Assembly (NCBI GenBank): GCA_000720995.1
Contig: JOEL01000015.1
Location: 1-64,000 of the forward strand
From: Streptomyces celluloflavus
GTDB lineage: Bacteria; Actinomycetota; Actinomycetes; Streptomycetales; Streptomycetaceae
Direction of reading: 5' to 3'
DNA length: 64,000 nt
In this document: one piece after another, positions 15,018 through 23,981 of the stretch
How positions within the stretch are numbered: position 1 is the stretch's first letter
Layout of the letters: the number at the start of each line of letters is the position of its first letter
Program-made: the position numbers and the translations under genes
Notes under the pieces: model-generated
Told to the model about the DNA's origin: nothing
The model's database searches: none
The model's input: only the letters and a program-made list of their open reading frames with translations

Positions 15018-16391
15018 TCACCCGTCGGAGTCGGCCCCCGTCCCCCGCCGCCCCCGCGTGGCCCCCCGCACCGCCCGTACCCCGCCCGGCACCAGGGGCA
15101 GTGCCAGAGCCAGCGAGGCGAGCAGGCAGACCGCGGCCGGGCCGAGGAGTGAGGGGTGGGGGCCCGTGCCGGTGAGGGTGAGGCCGAGGCCCGCGGTGAG
15201 GGTCAGGGCGGACTTGGTCACTCCGGATGCCTCGCCCGCGCGGGCCGGGTGGACGACGGCCTGGGTGCCGGTGAGGGCCAGGCCGCCCGCCACGCCCAGT
15301 GCGGCCGCGGCTCCGGTCGTGGCGGCCAGCAGGGTGGGTGTGGTGGTACCGGGCCCGGTGGACCGGAGCGCGGCCGCGGCGGTGGCCAGGCAGAGCGCCA
15401 TCACCGGTACGGCGGCGGCGGGCCGCACTCGGCCGGCGAGGGGGCCGCCGGCGGCCAGCGCGGCGGCCGGGACGAGGAAGGCGACCCCCGCCCCCAGCAC
15501 CGACAGCCCCCGCTCCTCCTGGAGCGTCAGCGGGACGGCGAACAGCAGGGCCACGGTCGCGGAGTTGGCGACCGCACCGGCCGCCGTCAGCCGGACGTAC
15601 GGCCGGTTGCGGAAGAGTGCGAGGTCCACCAGCGGGGCCCGGGAGCGCCGCTCGGCCCGTACGAACGCCGCGCCCAGCAGTGCCGCGCCGGCCGCCCAGC
15701 CCCAGGCCGCGCCGTGCTCCACCCACCGGGAGAGGCAGATCAGCGCGCCGGTCGCGGCGGCCGCGCCGGGGAGGTCGAGGCGGTGTCCCGGGCCCGGGTC
15801 GCGGGACTCGGCCGCCCGCCGGGCGCACAGCGCGGCCGCCGCGGTGAGCGGCACCGTCAGCCAGAAGACGGCCCGCCAGGAGACGGCCTCGGCGAGGGCG
15901 CCGCCGAGGAACGGCCCGCAGACGGTGGCCAGGCCGGCCAGTCCCAGTGCCCGGCCGGTCGCCCGGCGGCCGTGCCCCGGGGGGAAGGAGGTGGTGAGCA
16001 GGGCCAGCCCGGCGGGCATGATCAGCGCGCCGCCCGCGCCCTGGAGGATCCGGGCCGCCACCAGGAAGGGCAGCGACGGGGCGAGTGCGCAGAGGGCGGC
16101 GGCGGTGCCGAAGAACGCCAGGCCGAGGCGGAGCATCCGGCGCCTGCCGTACAGATCGCCCAGCCGTCCGGCGACCGGCATCAGCGATCCGGCGGCCAAC
16201 AGGTAGCCGCTGATCACCCAGGGGGCGGCGGTAGCGGACCCAGGTAGGGCGGCGCGGACGACGGGCAGCGCCAGGTTCAGCGCGAAGGAGTCCAGCTGGA
16301 CGCAGAAGGTGCCGGTGGCGACGGCGGCGAGTGCCCAGCGGGCGGGTGGGGGATATGGCGCTGCGGCTGTACGGCGGGGGGACGCGGGCAC
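15018..16391 (-). CDS. MFS transporter, DHA2-like drug efflux family
   Basis: 457 residues from GTG 16391 (GAGAGG seven bases upstream). Twelve to fourteen hydrophobic segments are present. Motif A is GRLGDLYGRRRMLRLG, preceded by QLDSFALNLALPVVRAALPGS with the DHA2-type motif D1 pattern. ILQGAGGALIMPAGLALL and GPFLGGALAEAVSWRAVFWLTVP (motif C and following) mark an antiporter of the EmrB/QacA type. It lies 3 kb beyond the lanthipeptide operon and is the nearest exporter, but there is no direct link. Substrate unknown. Confidence 0.85.
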   Translation of the reverse strand: MPASPRRTAAAPYPPPARWALAAVATGTFCVQLDSFALNLALPVVRAALPGSATAAPWVISGYLLAAGSLMPVAGRLGDLYGRRRMLRLGLAFFGTAAALCALAPSLPFLVAARILQGAGGALIMPAGLALLTTSFPPGHGRRATGRALGLAGLATVCGPFLGGALAEAVSWRAVFWLTVPLTAAAALCARRAAESRDPGPGHRLDLPGAAAATGALICLSRWVEHGAAWGWAAGAALLGAAFVRAERRSRAPLVDLALFRNRPYVRLTAAGAVANSATVALLFAVPLTLQEERGLSVLGAGVAFLVPAAALAAGGPLAGRVRPAAAVPVMALCLATAAAALRSTGPGTTTPTLLAATTGAAAALGVAGGLALTGTQAVVHPARAGEASGVTKSALTLTAGLGLTLTGTGPHPSLLGPAAVCLLASLALALPLVPGGVRAVRGATRGRRGTGADSDG

Positions 16392-16618
16392 GGGGACACC
16401 TCTCACGGGTGGGTGGGATGCGGGGGTGTGAGAGGGGGAGGGGTGCACCGGAAGGGGGCCGGGAGGCCCGGGTGGCTCGCGAGGGCGGTGTGACCGGCCG
16501 GGGGCGCGAAAAGGCGCGAGGGGGCGCGAGCGGGTGCGGGAAAGGGTGCGGAAGGGGGCGTGAGCCCGTACAGCGGACGTTCAGCGTTCGTTGATCGGAG
16601 ATCACCAAGCTGAACCGC

Positions 16619-17152
16619 ATGTTGCACCGTGTGACTTCAGAGCATGCAGAAAACGCCCGTGAACTGCAAGAGCAGCAGGCGTCGCGGATCGCCCTCACCT
16701 GGACCGGAGAGCCCGGCCGGATGGAGGAGATGACGCACGGTGTACTCATCGAGCAGGCGGAGCGGGCCGCCGCCGCGCTCCGCCGGTACGGGGTGCGGGC
16801 CGGCGACCGGGTCGCGGTGCATCTGCCGCTGGTGCCCGAATCGGTGATCGCCACGATCGCCTGCGGGCGGCTGGACGCGATCCGCAGCTCGCTGCCGGTC
16901 TCCCTGACCGTGCCCGAACTGGCCGCCCGCTTACGGGAGTCGGGGGCCCGGGTGCTGATCACCGCGGACGCGGCGTTCTGGGACGGGGCGGTACGGCCGG
17001 TGAAGGCGCTGCTCGACCACGCCCTGGCGCGGGGCGCGGGCCCGGACCCCGTGGAGCGGCGGACGGTGCTGGTGGTGAACCGGTGCGCGCGGCCGGTCTC
17101 CTGGACGCCGGGCCGCGACCGCTGGTGGCACGAGGCCCTCGACGAGGTCTGA
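16619..17152 (+). CDS. N-terminal fragment of acetyl-CoA-synthetase-like AMP-binding protein
   Basis: 177 residues. The sequence aligns with the N-terminal lobe of acetyl/propionyl-CoA synthetases: IALTWTGEPG, YGVRAGDRVAVHLPLVPESVIATIACGRLDAIRSSLPVSL, ARVLITADAAF and VVNRC. Full-length enzymes have about 650 residues; the ATP-loop TSGSTG region, the hinge and the C-terminal catalytic domain are all absent, and the stop at 17152 is followed by GC-rich noncoding sequence. It is therefore a truncated pseudogene-like remnant or a non-enzymatic domain protein. It lies just ahead of the nitrate/formate module, whose acetyl-CoA chemistry fits a former ACS. The start at ATG 16619 is uncertain. Confidence 0.7.
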   Translation: MLHRVTSEHAENARELQEQQASRIALTWTGEPGRMEEMTHGVLIEQAERAAAALRRYGVRAGDRVAVHLPLVPESVIATIACGRLDAIRSSLPVSLTVPELAARLRESGARVLITADAAFWDGAVRPVKALLDHALARGAGPDPVERRTVLVVNRCARPVSWTPGRDRWWHEALDEV

Positions 17153-17439
17153 GCGGCGGGCGCGGGCGGCAGGCACGGGCGGCCGGCGCGGGGGCGGGCG
17201 CCAGGAGCGGGGAGCCGGTGCGGGCGGCGGGCACCAGGAGCCGGCACCGGCGGCGATGGCCGGCGGCGTCGGCCGGTTCTCATGTTTTCTCGCGTTAACA
17301 GGCTAATTAGGTGCCGAAGGTCCCGGGTATTTCGGTGACCTCGGTCGCCCCTGCGGGCGGCCAACGGCTCTAACGCGCTTCTTCTCGGCGGAGCACCGTG
17401 GAAAGGCACAGGTCTCTCAGCCGAATTAGGGGAAGCACC
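17153..17439 (+). promoter_or_regulatory. Upstream region and structured leader of narK
   Basis: 287 bases. The first 120 are a G-rich run of imperfect repeats (gcgggcggc / gcaccaggagc). From 17280 the sequence becomes AT-richer (ctcgcgttaacaggctaatt), a probable promoter, followed by foldable segments: AGGTC...GACCT at 17317-17340 and CGCCC-CTGC-GGGCG near 17347-17361. It could be a structured 5' leader. I recognise no riboswitch class and no Rex site. Confidence 0.4.
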
Positions 17440-18882
17440 ATGAGTCCCGCAGTGAAGGGGTCGCCGTCACAGGCGGCCGGTCCGGTTTCGCCGGAGGAGT
17501 TCGACCCAGGTCAGTACCGGCCGGGCCGTACGATCACCGACTGGCAGCCGGAGAACGAGCTGTTCTGGAAGTCGGTCGGCAAGAAGGTCGCCAACCGCAA
17601 TCTGTGGATCGCCGTTCCCGCGCTGCTGGTGGCGTTCGTGGTCTGGCAGGTGTGGAGCGTCACCGCCACCAACCTCAAGGACGTCGGCTTCGGCTTCAGC
17701 ACCTCGCAGCTGTTCTGGCTGACCGCCATCCCCGGACTCACCGGTGGCACCGCCCGGATCTTCTACACCTTCCTGGGCCCCATCGTCGGCCAGCGCCGCT
17801 TCACCGCGCTGTCCACGGTCGTCCTGATCGTGCCGCTGATCTGGCTCGGCTTCGCGGTGCAGAACCCCGACACCCCGTATGTCGTGATGGCGGCCATCGC
17901 CGCGCTGTGCGGTATCGGCGGCGCCAACTTCGCCTCCTCGCTGGCCAACATCGGCTTCTTCTTCCCGAAGCGGGAGAAGGGCAACGCCACCGGCATCAAC
18001 GGCGGTCTGGGCAACCTCGGTGTCTCCGTCGTCCAACTGGTCACCCCGATCGTCATCACCAGCTCGGTGCTGGCGCTTGGCTCCGCCCAGCACAAGGCCG
18101 ACGGCACGTCCGTCTGGCTCCAGAACGCGGCGTTCCTGTGGGTGCCGGTCCTGGTGGCGCTGGCGGTGGTCGCCTGGTTCGGGCAGAACGACCTGAAGGT
18201 CGCGTCCACCCCGTTCAGCAAGCAGAAGGTCATCTTCCGGCGTAAGCACAACTGGCTGATGACCTGGCTCTACGTCGGCACCTTCGGCTCGTTCATCGGT
18301 TTCGCGGCCGCGCTGCCGATGCTGATCAAGACGACGTTCACCCCGATCGACGCGGCGTACTCGGCGGCGACCTACGCCTGGATGGGTCCGGCGGTCGGCG
18401 CGCTGGCCCGCTGGGCCGGCGGCTGGCTCGCGGACAAGATCGGCGGGGCCCGGGTCACCATCCTGTCCTTCGTGGGCATGGCGGTCTCGATCGTCGGCGT
18501 CATCAACTTCCTGCCGTCCGGCGGCGACAACGGTTCGTTCTGGGGCTTCTTCGGCTGCTTCCTGAGCGCGTTCCTCTTCTCCGGTATCGGCAACGGGTCG
18601 ACGTTCCGGCAGATCCCGGTGATCTTCCGGGACCAGCATCTGAAGGGCCAGGCGGAGGGCACCCCCGCCTACGCCGCGGCGCTCAAGCAGGCCGAGATGG
18701 AGGCGGGCGCGGTCACCGGCTTCACCTCCGCCATCGCGGCCTACGGCTTCTTCTTCATCCCGGCGCTGTTCGCCTCGATCTCGGTGACGAGCGCGATGTG
18801 GGGCTTCGTCGCCTTCTACGTCAGCTGCATCGGGGTGGCGTGGTGGTTCTACGCGCGCAAGGGCGCGGAGGCGCCCAGCTGA
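17440..18882 (+). CDS. narK: NarK-type nitrate/nitrite transporter (MFS)
   Basis: 480 residues from ATG 17440 with AGGGGAAG upstream. The NarK family signature is clear: GLTGGTARIFYTFLGPIVGQRR, then GIGGANFASSLANIGFFFPKR and GNATGINGGLGNLGVSVVQL, the nitrate-signature glycine-rich helix. FLFSGIGNGSTFRQIPVIF is the second signature region. About twelve helices are present. It imports nitrate or exports nitrite. The next genes encode pyruvate formate-lyase and a Mo-bis-PGD oxidoreductase, so it may feed a nitrate-reducing chain. A strong terminator follows. Confidence 0.9.
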   Translation: MSPAVKGSPSQAAGPVSPEEFDPGQYRPGRTITDWQPENELFWKSVGKKVANRNLWIAVPALLVAFVVWQVWSVTATNLKDVGFGFSTSQLFWLTAIPGLTGGTARIFYTFLGPIVGQRRFTALSTVVLIVPLIWLGFAVQNPDTPYVVMAAIAALCGIGGANFASSLANIGFFFPKREKGNATGINGGLGNLGVSVVQLVTPIVITSSVLALGSAQHKADGTSVWLQNAAFLWVPVLVALAVVAWFGQNDLKVASTPFSKQKVIFRRKHNWLMTWLYVGTFGSFIGFAAALPMLIKTTFTPIDAAYSAATYAWMGPAVGALARWAGGWLADKIGGARVTILSFVGMAVSIVGVINFLPSGGDNGSFWGFFGCFLSAFLFSGIGNGSTFRQIPVIFRDQHLKGQAEGTPAYAAALKQAEMEAGAVTGFTSAIAAYGFFFIPALFASISVTSAMWGFVAFYVSCIGVAWWFYARKGAEAPS

Positions 18883-18928
18883 CGGCGGCGGGCCCGCTCG
18901 GCCGACGCACACGTCCGCCTCCTGCCGG

Positions 18929-18965
18929 CGGCGGGGCGACCGGATTCGATCCGGTCGCCCCGCCG
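18929..18965 (+). terminator. Rho-independent-type hairpin after narK
   Basis: A perfect 17-bp stem (left arm 18929-18945, right arm 18949-18965) with a three-base TCG loop, 47 bases after the narK stop; only a short T-containing tail follows. It separates narK from the pyruvate formate-lyase unit. Confidence 0.8.
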
Positions 18966-19035
18966 TCTTGCGCGCGGGGGTCCTCGTGAGGTTCACGTGG
19001 TTTCTTCGCGGTTTTGCGCGACCTTTTGGAAAATT

Positions 19036-19055
19036 CTTGTGAATGCGTTCACAAG
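19036..19055. promoter_or_regulatory. Rex-type redox operator (ROP) upstream of pyruvate formate-lyase
   Basis: The site reads TTGTGAATGCGTTCACAA at 19037-19054, exactly the TTGTGAAnnnnTTCACAA form of the Rex operator defined in Streptomyces coelicolor, with one further matching base pair outside. Rex leaves DNA when NADH/NAD rises, as in oxygen limitation. It lies 177 bases ahead of the pfl start in an AT-richer stretch (ttttggaaaattcttgtg), suggesting it overlaps or closely follows the promoter. Confidence 0.8.
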
Positions 19056-19231
19056 TGAACCAGGGTCGAAAGTCCCTCACGAAAGTACAGGTCAGGGCGG
19101 GTGTCAAGGAGGGGCCGCGGACAAGGTCGGGACTTTCGGACTCTTTTCGGGGACCAATGCCGAGCCGTCCGATCGATCAAATGGAGTCCAATAGAAGAGA
19201 CGAAGGCACAGCGATTCGGAAGGTGTGCATC

Positions 19232-21490
19232 ATGACCGCAACACCCGCGGAGAAGACGACGAGCGGCGAAGCCTGGGACGGTTTCAAGGGCGGCCTCTGG
19301 CGGGATGCCGTCGACGTCCGTGACTTCGTCCAGCAGAACTACACCCCCTACGAGGGCGACAGCGCCTTCCTCGCGGGACCGACGGAGCGCACCACCGCGG
19401 TGTGGAACAAGCTCCTCGGCATGTTCCCGCAGGAGCTGGCCGAAGGCGTCCACGACGTCGATGTGCACACCCCCTCGCGCATCGACGCGTTCGAGCCGGG
19501 CTACATCGACAAGGACCTCGACCTCATCGTCGGCCTCCAGACCGACGCCCCCCTCAAGCGCGCCATCATGCCCAACGGCGGCTGGCGGATGGTCGAAGGC
19601 GCCCTCAACGCCTACGGCTACGAGGCCGACCCGCAGGTCCGGGAGATCTACACCCACCTGCGCAAGACCCACAACGAAGGCGTCTTCGACGCCTACACCC
19701 CCGAGATCCGCGCCTGCCGCTCCTCCGGCATCATCACCGGCCTCCCGGACGCCTACGGCCGCGGCCGGATCATCGGCGACTACCGCCGCATCGCCCTCTA
19801 CGGCGTGGACCGCCTCATCGAGGAGAAGAAGGCCGACAAGGCCGACGCCGACGCGCAGTGGCCGACCGAAGAGGCCATCCGCGAACGCGAGGAGACCGCC
19901 GAGCAGATCAAGGCGCTCGGCGAGCTCAAGGCGATGGCCGCCCGCTACGGCTTCGACATCGCGCGCCCCGCCGCCACCGGCCGCGAGGCCGTCCAGTGGC
20001 TCTACTTCGGCTACCTCGCCGCCGTCAAGGAGCAGAACGGCGCGGCCATGTCCATCGGCCGCATCGACAACTTCCTCGACATCTACCTCCAGCGCGACAT
20101 CGACGCCGGCCGCCTCACCGAGGCGCAGGCCCAGGAGTACATCGACGACTTCGTCATCAAGCTCCGCATCGTCCGCTTCCTGCGCACCCCCGAGTACAAC
20201 GAGCTCTACTCCGGCGACCCCACCTGGGTCACCTGGTCGATGGCCGGTATCGGCGAGGACGGCCGCCCGCTGGTCTCCCGTACGACCTTCCGCGCCCTGC
20301 AGACCCTCTACAACCTCGGCCCGGCCCCCGAGCCCAACCTCACCGTCTTCTGGTCCCCGCAACTCCCGCAGGGCTTCAAGGACTTCGCCGCCAAGGTCGC
20401 CATCGACACCTCGGCCATCCAGTTCGAGTCCGACGAGCTGATGCGCCCCAAGTACGGCGACGACACCGCCATCGCCTGCTGCGTCTCCGCGATGGCCGTC
20501 GGAAAGCAGATGCAGTTCTTCGGCGCCCGGGTCAACGTCGCCAAGGCACTGCTCTACGCGATCAACGGCGGCCGGGACGAGAAGACCGGCAAGACCGTGG
20601 TGCAGGGCTTCACGCCCATCGAGGGCGAGTACCTCGACTACGACACCGTCGCGCCGCAGTACGACGCGATGCTGGAGTGGCTGGCCAAGACGTACGTCCA
20701 CGCGCTCAACGTCATCCACTACATGCACGACAAGTACGCCTACGAGCGCATCGAGATGGCACTGCACGACCGCGCCATCCTGCGCACCATGGCCTGCGGT
20801 ATCGCCGGGCTCTCGGTCGCGGCGGACTCCCTGTCGGCCATCAAGCACGCCCGGGTGAAGGTGATCCGCGACGAGACCGGCCTGGCCACCGACTACGAGA
20901 TCGAGGGCGAGTACCCGGCGTACGGCAACAACGACGAACGGGCCGACGACATCGCCCGCTCGCTGGTGCACGAGTTCATGCAGAAGGTGCGCAAGCACCC
21001 GACGTACCGCGACGCACTGCACACCCAGTCCGTGCTGACCATCACCTCGAACGTCGTCTACGGCAAGAAGACCGGCAACACCCCCGACGGGCGGCGCGCC
21101 GGCACCCCCTTCGCGCCCGGCGCCAACCCGATGAACGGCCGCGACGAGCACGGCTACATCGCCTCGGCGATGTCGGTCGCCAAGCTGCCGTACGACGACG
21201 CCGAGGACGGCATCTCGCTGACCAACACCATCACCCCCGACGCGCTCGGCCGCACCCCCCAGGAGCGGGTCGACAACCTCGCCGGAGTGCTGGACGGCTT
21301 CATGGCCAGCGACGGCTTCCACATGAACGTCAACGTGCTCGACAAGGCGACCCTCCAGGACGCCATGGAGCACCCGGAGAACTACCCGCAGCTGACCATC
21401 CGGGTCTCCGGATACGCGGTCAACTTCGTGCGGCTGACCCGCGAGCAGCAGCTCGATGTCATCAACCGCACCTTCCACGGGTCGCTCTGA
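19232..21490 (+). CDS. pflB: Pyruvate formate-lyase (formate C-acetyltransferase)
   Basis: 752 residues from ATG 19232, near the 760 of E. coli PflB. It is a glycyl-radical enzyme that splits pyruvate with CoA into acetyl-CoA and formate in the cytoplasm. The paired catalytic cysteines are Cys416-Cys417 in [10 protein letters not shown], and the radical glycine is Gly727 in [12 protein letters not shown]; both motifs are intact. The glycyl radical is destroyed by oxygen, which makes the enzyme remarkable in an actinomycete considered aerobic. A Rex-type operator lies upstream and the activating enzyme follows. Very few rare codons are used, suggesting capacity for high expression. Confidence 0.96.
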   Translation: MTATPAEKTTSGEAWDGFKGGLWRDAVDVRDFVQQNYTPYEGDSAFLAGPTERTTAVWNKLLGMFPQELAEGVHDVDVHTPSRIDAFEPGYIDKDLDLIVGLQTDAPLKRAIMPNGGWRMVEGALNAYGYEADPQVREIYTHLRKTHNEGVFDAYTPEIRACRSSGIITGLPDAYGRGRIIGDYRRIALYGVDRLIEEKKADKADADAQWPTEEAIREREETAEQIKALGELKAMAARYGFDIARPAATGREAVQWLYFGYLAAVKEQNGAAMSIGRIDNFLDIYLQRDIDAGRLTEAQAQEYIDDFVIKLRIVRFLRTPEYNELYSGDPTWVTWSMAGIGEDGRPLVSRTTFRALQTLYNLGPAPEPNLTVFWSPQLPQGFKDFAAKVAIDTSAIQFESDELMRPKYGDDTAIACCVSAMAVGKQMQFFGARVNVAKALLYAINGGRDEKTGKTVVQGFTPIEGEYLDYDTVAPQYDAMLEWLAKTYVHALNVIHYMHDKYAYERIEMALHDRAILRTMACGIAGLSVAADSLSAIKHARVKVIRDETGLATDYEIEGEYPAYGNNDERADDIARSLVHEFMQKVRKHPTYRDALHTQSVLTITSNVVYGKKTGNTPDGRRAGTPFAPGANPMNGRDEHGYIASAMSVAKLPYDDAEDGISLTNTITPDALGRTPQERVDNLAGVLDGFMASDGFHMNVNVLDKATLQDAMEHPENYPQLTIRVSGYAVNFVRLTREQQLDVINRTFHGSL

Positions 21491-21502
21491 CCCGTACCCC
21501 AC

Positions 21503-21576
21503 GGGCCGGCCGCTCCGGCCGGCCCACCGAGCCCGCGGCGCCGGTGCCGGGCCCTCACCCCGGCACCGGCGCCGCG
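21503..21576 (+). terminator. Double hairpin between pflB and pflA
   Basis: Two strong stems fill the 130-base gap: a 9-bp stem at 21503-21525 and an 18-bp perfect stem at 21534-21576 with a seven-base loop. A ribosome site (CAGGAGG) for pflA follows. The structure may terminate most transcripts or protect the pfl mRNA, giving more lyase than activase. Confidence 0.7.
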
Positions 21577-21620
21577 TATCCCACAGCTCCACATCCACCC
21601 AGCTCTCAGGAGGTCCTGCC

Positions 21621-22451
21621 ATGGCCGTCTTGCTCGGCTCCGACATACCCGTAGGCGCACCCGTCGCCTGGGATCCGACGAATGAGCCGGTCACCCCCGC
21701 GGCGGCCGTCCAGCACCGCCCCATCTCCGGCTCCGTGCACTCCTGGGACCTGTCCACCGGCGTCGACGGCCCCGGTACGCGCTTTGTGACCTTCCTGGCC
21801 GGCTGCCCGCTCGCCTGCCTGTACTGCCACAACCCCGACACCTGGAAGATGCGCAACGGCAAGCGCACCTCCGCCGACGAAGTGGTGGCCGAGGCCGCCA
21901 AGTACCGCACCTTCATCCGGGCCGCGGGCGGCGGCGCCACCATCAGCGGCGGCGAGGCGCTGCTCCAGCCGGTCTTCGCGGGGGAACTCCTGCACCGCTT
22001 CCGGCACGAACTCGGCCTGCACACCGCCCTGGACACCTCCGGCTTCCTCGGCGCCCGCGCCACCGACGCGATGCTGCGCGATGTGGATCTGGTCCTGCTG
22101 GACATCAAGTCCTGGGACCGCGCCCTCTACCAGCGGCTCACCGGCCGGCAGCTGCGGCCCACCCTGGACTTCGCGCACCGCCTCGCCGATCTCGGCACCG
22201 AGGTCTGGATCCGCTTCGTCCTCGTCCCCGGCCTCACCGACGCCCCGGGCAACATCGAGGGCATCGCCGCCTTCGCCGCCTCCCTCGGCAATGTCTCCCG
22301 GGTGGACGTCCTGCCGTTCCACAAGCTGGGCGAGTCCAAATGGGACCGCCTCGGCATGGACTTCACCCTCCGCGACACCCCGTCGCCGAGCCCGCAGCAG
22401 CTGGCCGCGGCCCGTGAGGTGTTCGCGGGTCATGGGCTGATGGCGGTCTGA
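21621..22451 (+). CDS. pflA: Pyruvate formate-lyase activating enzyme (radical SAM)
   Basis: 276 residues from ATG 21621 after CAGGAGG. The [4Fe-4S] cluster motif is Cys62-x3-Cys66-x2-Cys69 (GCPLACLYCHNPDTW), followed by GGGATISGGEALLQ (the GGE motif that binds SAM), LDTSGF and DLVLLDIKSW. The enzyme abstracts hydrogen from Gly727 of PflB using the 5'-deoxyadenosyl radical. It carries about 45 extra N-terminal residues compared with E. coli PflA. It is cotranscribed with pflB across a double hairpin. Confidence 0.95.
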   Translation: MAVLLGSDIPVGAPVAWDPTNEPVTPAAAVQHRPISGSVHSWDLSTGVDGPGTRFVTFLAGCPLACLYCHNPDTWKMRNGKRTSADEVVAEAAKYRTFIRAAGGGATISGGEALLQPVFAGELLHRFRHELGLHTALDTSGFLGARATDAMLRDVDLVLLDIKSWDRALYQRLTGRQLRPTLDFAHRLADLGTEVWIRFVLVPGLTDAPGNIEGIAAFAASLGNVSRVDVLPFHKLGESKWDRLGMDFTLRDTPSPSPQQLAAAREVFAGHGLMAV

Positions 22452-22471
22452 CGGCGGTCTGATGGCGGTCT
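22439..22471 (+). repeat. Three tandem 11-bp units over the pflA stop
   Basis: Units GATGGCGGTCT, GACGGCGGTCT, GATGGCGGTCT. The repeat spans the last codons of pflA and its stop, so slippage could extend or shift the C-terminus. Confidence 0.7.
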
Positions 22472-22768
22472 GAAGGGGGCGACGGGGGCTGGACGGGCCG
22501 ATGGCGGGCCGAACGGGCTGACGGCTCTCCGGCCCCGGCTCTCCGGGGCCTGGCCTCCGGGCCCCGGACCCGGCTCCCCGGCCTCCGGTCGTGGCGGGGC
22601 GGCCGGGGCCCGACAGGGGGCCGCCGCCCGTCACCCGCACAGACGCGCCCCTGCCACGTACGCCCCACCGCCTATGCCCCCACCCCGTACGCCCCACCGG
22701 TACGTACGCGCCCCGGCCCTCACCCACTAGGCCGACAAAACGGGCGATAACTCGCACAAGCCCCTACC
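22472..22768. other. Intergenic region before the cytochrome-b-like gene
   Basis: About 300 bases of very GC-rich sequence with many ggccgggg/ccggcc blocks able to fold, then ctaggccgacaaaacgggcgataact near 22727-22752, which is AT-richer and probably holds the promoter for the electron-transfer genes. No gene or Rex site was seen. Confidence 0.4.
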
Positions 22769-23869
22769 GTGGGCCCCGTGCCACAGCCATCAGCCGCCCC
22801 ACCCGCCCCGGCGCCCGCTCCGGAAGCAGCGGCGCCACCCCGGCCGAGGCCACCAGCCGTCCGCGCGACGCTGGTGGCCTCGGCCGTCGCCCTCCTCCTG
22901 ATCGCCGCCATCGTCCTCGGCAGCCGCCTGCTGCGGAACTTCGACTCCGCGCTGCTCCCCTACGCCGTGGCCACCGTCTTCCTCGCCTTCGGCGTCGCCT
23001 ACCGCTACACCGTCTGGATCAGCGCACCGCCCGCCCGCCGGCTCTTCCGGCAGGGCTGGCGCAGCTTCTTCTCCCCGGAGAACTTCCGCACGGCGCCCAC
23101 CGCCCTGCCCCGCATGATCGCCACCTACCTCGGCTTCCAGAAATTCCTCGGCGCCCGCTCCCACGCCCGCTGGGCCGCCCACCAACTCCTCTTCTGGGGC
23201 TGCCTCCTGGCCGCCGTGATCACCTTCCCGCTCACCTGGGGATGGTTCACCTTCACCTCTGGCACCGGCTCCGGGCCCGGCTACGAGATGCGGATCTGGG
23301 GCTTCAAGGTCATCGGCTTCGACTCCGCGAGCGTCCTCGGCTGGGCCATGTTCCACGGCCTCGATCTCGCCGCCGTCCTCGTCATCGCCGGCGCCGGCTA
23401 CTTCCTCTGGCGCCGTATGCGCGACCGCGCCGCCACCACCGGACAGCGCTTCGGCTACGACCTCATCCCGCTGCTCGCCCTCATCGTCGTCTCCGTCACC
23501 GGACTCCTGCTGACCTTCTCCGAGGTCTTCCTGCACGGCGGCGGCTATGCGTTCCTCGCCATCCTGCACATGGCGTCGGTGGTCTTCACCCTCATCTACA
23601 TCCCGTTCGGAAAGTTCTTCCACATCGTGCAGCGGCCCGCCGCCGTCGGAATGCAGCTGTTCAAATACACCGCCCGGCAGAACGACAAGATCTTCACCTG
23701 CCGCCGCTGCGGCGAACCCGTCGACACCGCCCCCTATATCGAGGGTCTGCGCGGCACCATGCGCGAACTCCACCTGGAATTCGACGAATTCACCACCTAC
23801 TGCCCGCGCTGCAAACGGATACTGCGCGGCGGTGCCTACCTCACCCACGTCAAACGGGGCTTCTCATAG
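22769..23869 (+). CDS. Cytochrome-b-like membrane subunit with C-terminal zinc-ribbon-like tail
   Basis: 366 residues from GTG 22769 (GTG 22778 also possible; no ribosome site, perhaps leaderless). After a Pro/Ala-rich N-terminus there are about five to six membrane segments (about 38-60, 70-90, 145-170, 190-215, 240-260, 268-290) with histidines in helices (ARWAAHQLLFWG, MFHGLDLAAVL, HMASVVFTLIYIPFGKFFHIVQRP), the pattern of NarI/FdnI-type haem b subunits. The C-terminus holds CRRC and CPRC pairs about 45 residues apart that could bind zinc or an Fe-S cluster. It probably anchors the Mo and Fe-S subunits and exchanges electrons with the quinone pool. Confidence 0.7.
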   Translation: MGPVPQPSAAPPAPAPAPEAAAPPRPRPPAVRATLVASAVALLLIAAIVLGSRLLRNFDSALLPYAVATVFLAFGVAYRYTVWISAPPARRLFRQGWRSFFSPENFRTAPTALPRMIATYLGFQKFLGARSHARWAAHQLLFWGCLLAAVITFPLTWGWFTFTSGTGSGPGYEMRIWGFKVIGFDSASVLGWAMFHGLDLAAVLVIAGAGYFLWRRMRDRAATTGQRFGYDLIPLLALIVVSVTGLLLTFSEVFLHGGGYAFLAILHMASVVFTLIYIPFGKFFHIVQRPAAVGMQLFKYTARQNDKIFTCRRCGEPVDTAPYIEGLRGTMRELHLEFDEFTTYCPRCKRILRGGAYLTHVKRGFS

Positions 23870-23981
23870 GCCAAGGGCGCGTGACGCGACGCGCGACCGC
23901 CCGCGCTTCGTACCGCCGACGGTGCCGCACACCGCCACGAAGGGCCCGCACACCACCAGGGGAAGCAGGGGAAAAAGTCCA

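Noticed and set aside
17280-17440. Rex or FNR-type operator upstream of narK
   Set aside because: No TTGTGAA-n4-TTCACAA or TTGAT-n4-ATCAA match was seen; only a possible structured leader.
19049-22108. Open frame of 1019 codons antisense to pflB and pflA
   Set aside because: Composition is Val/Gly/Ala/Asp-rich without domains; it is the GC-bias shadow of two certain genes.
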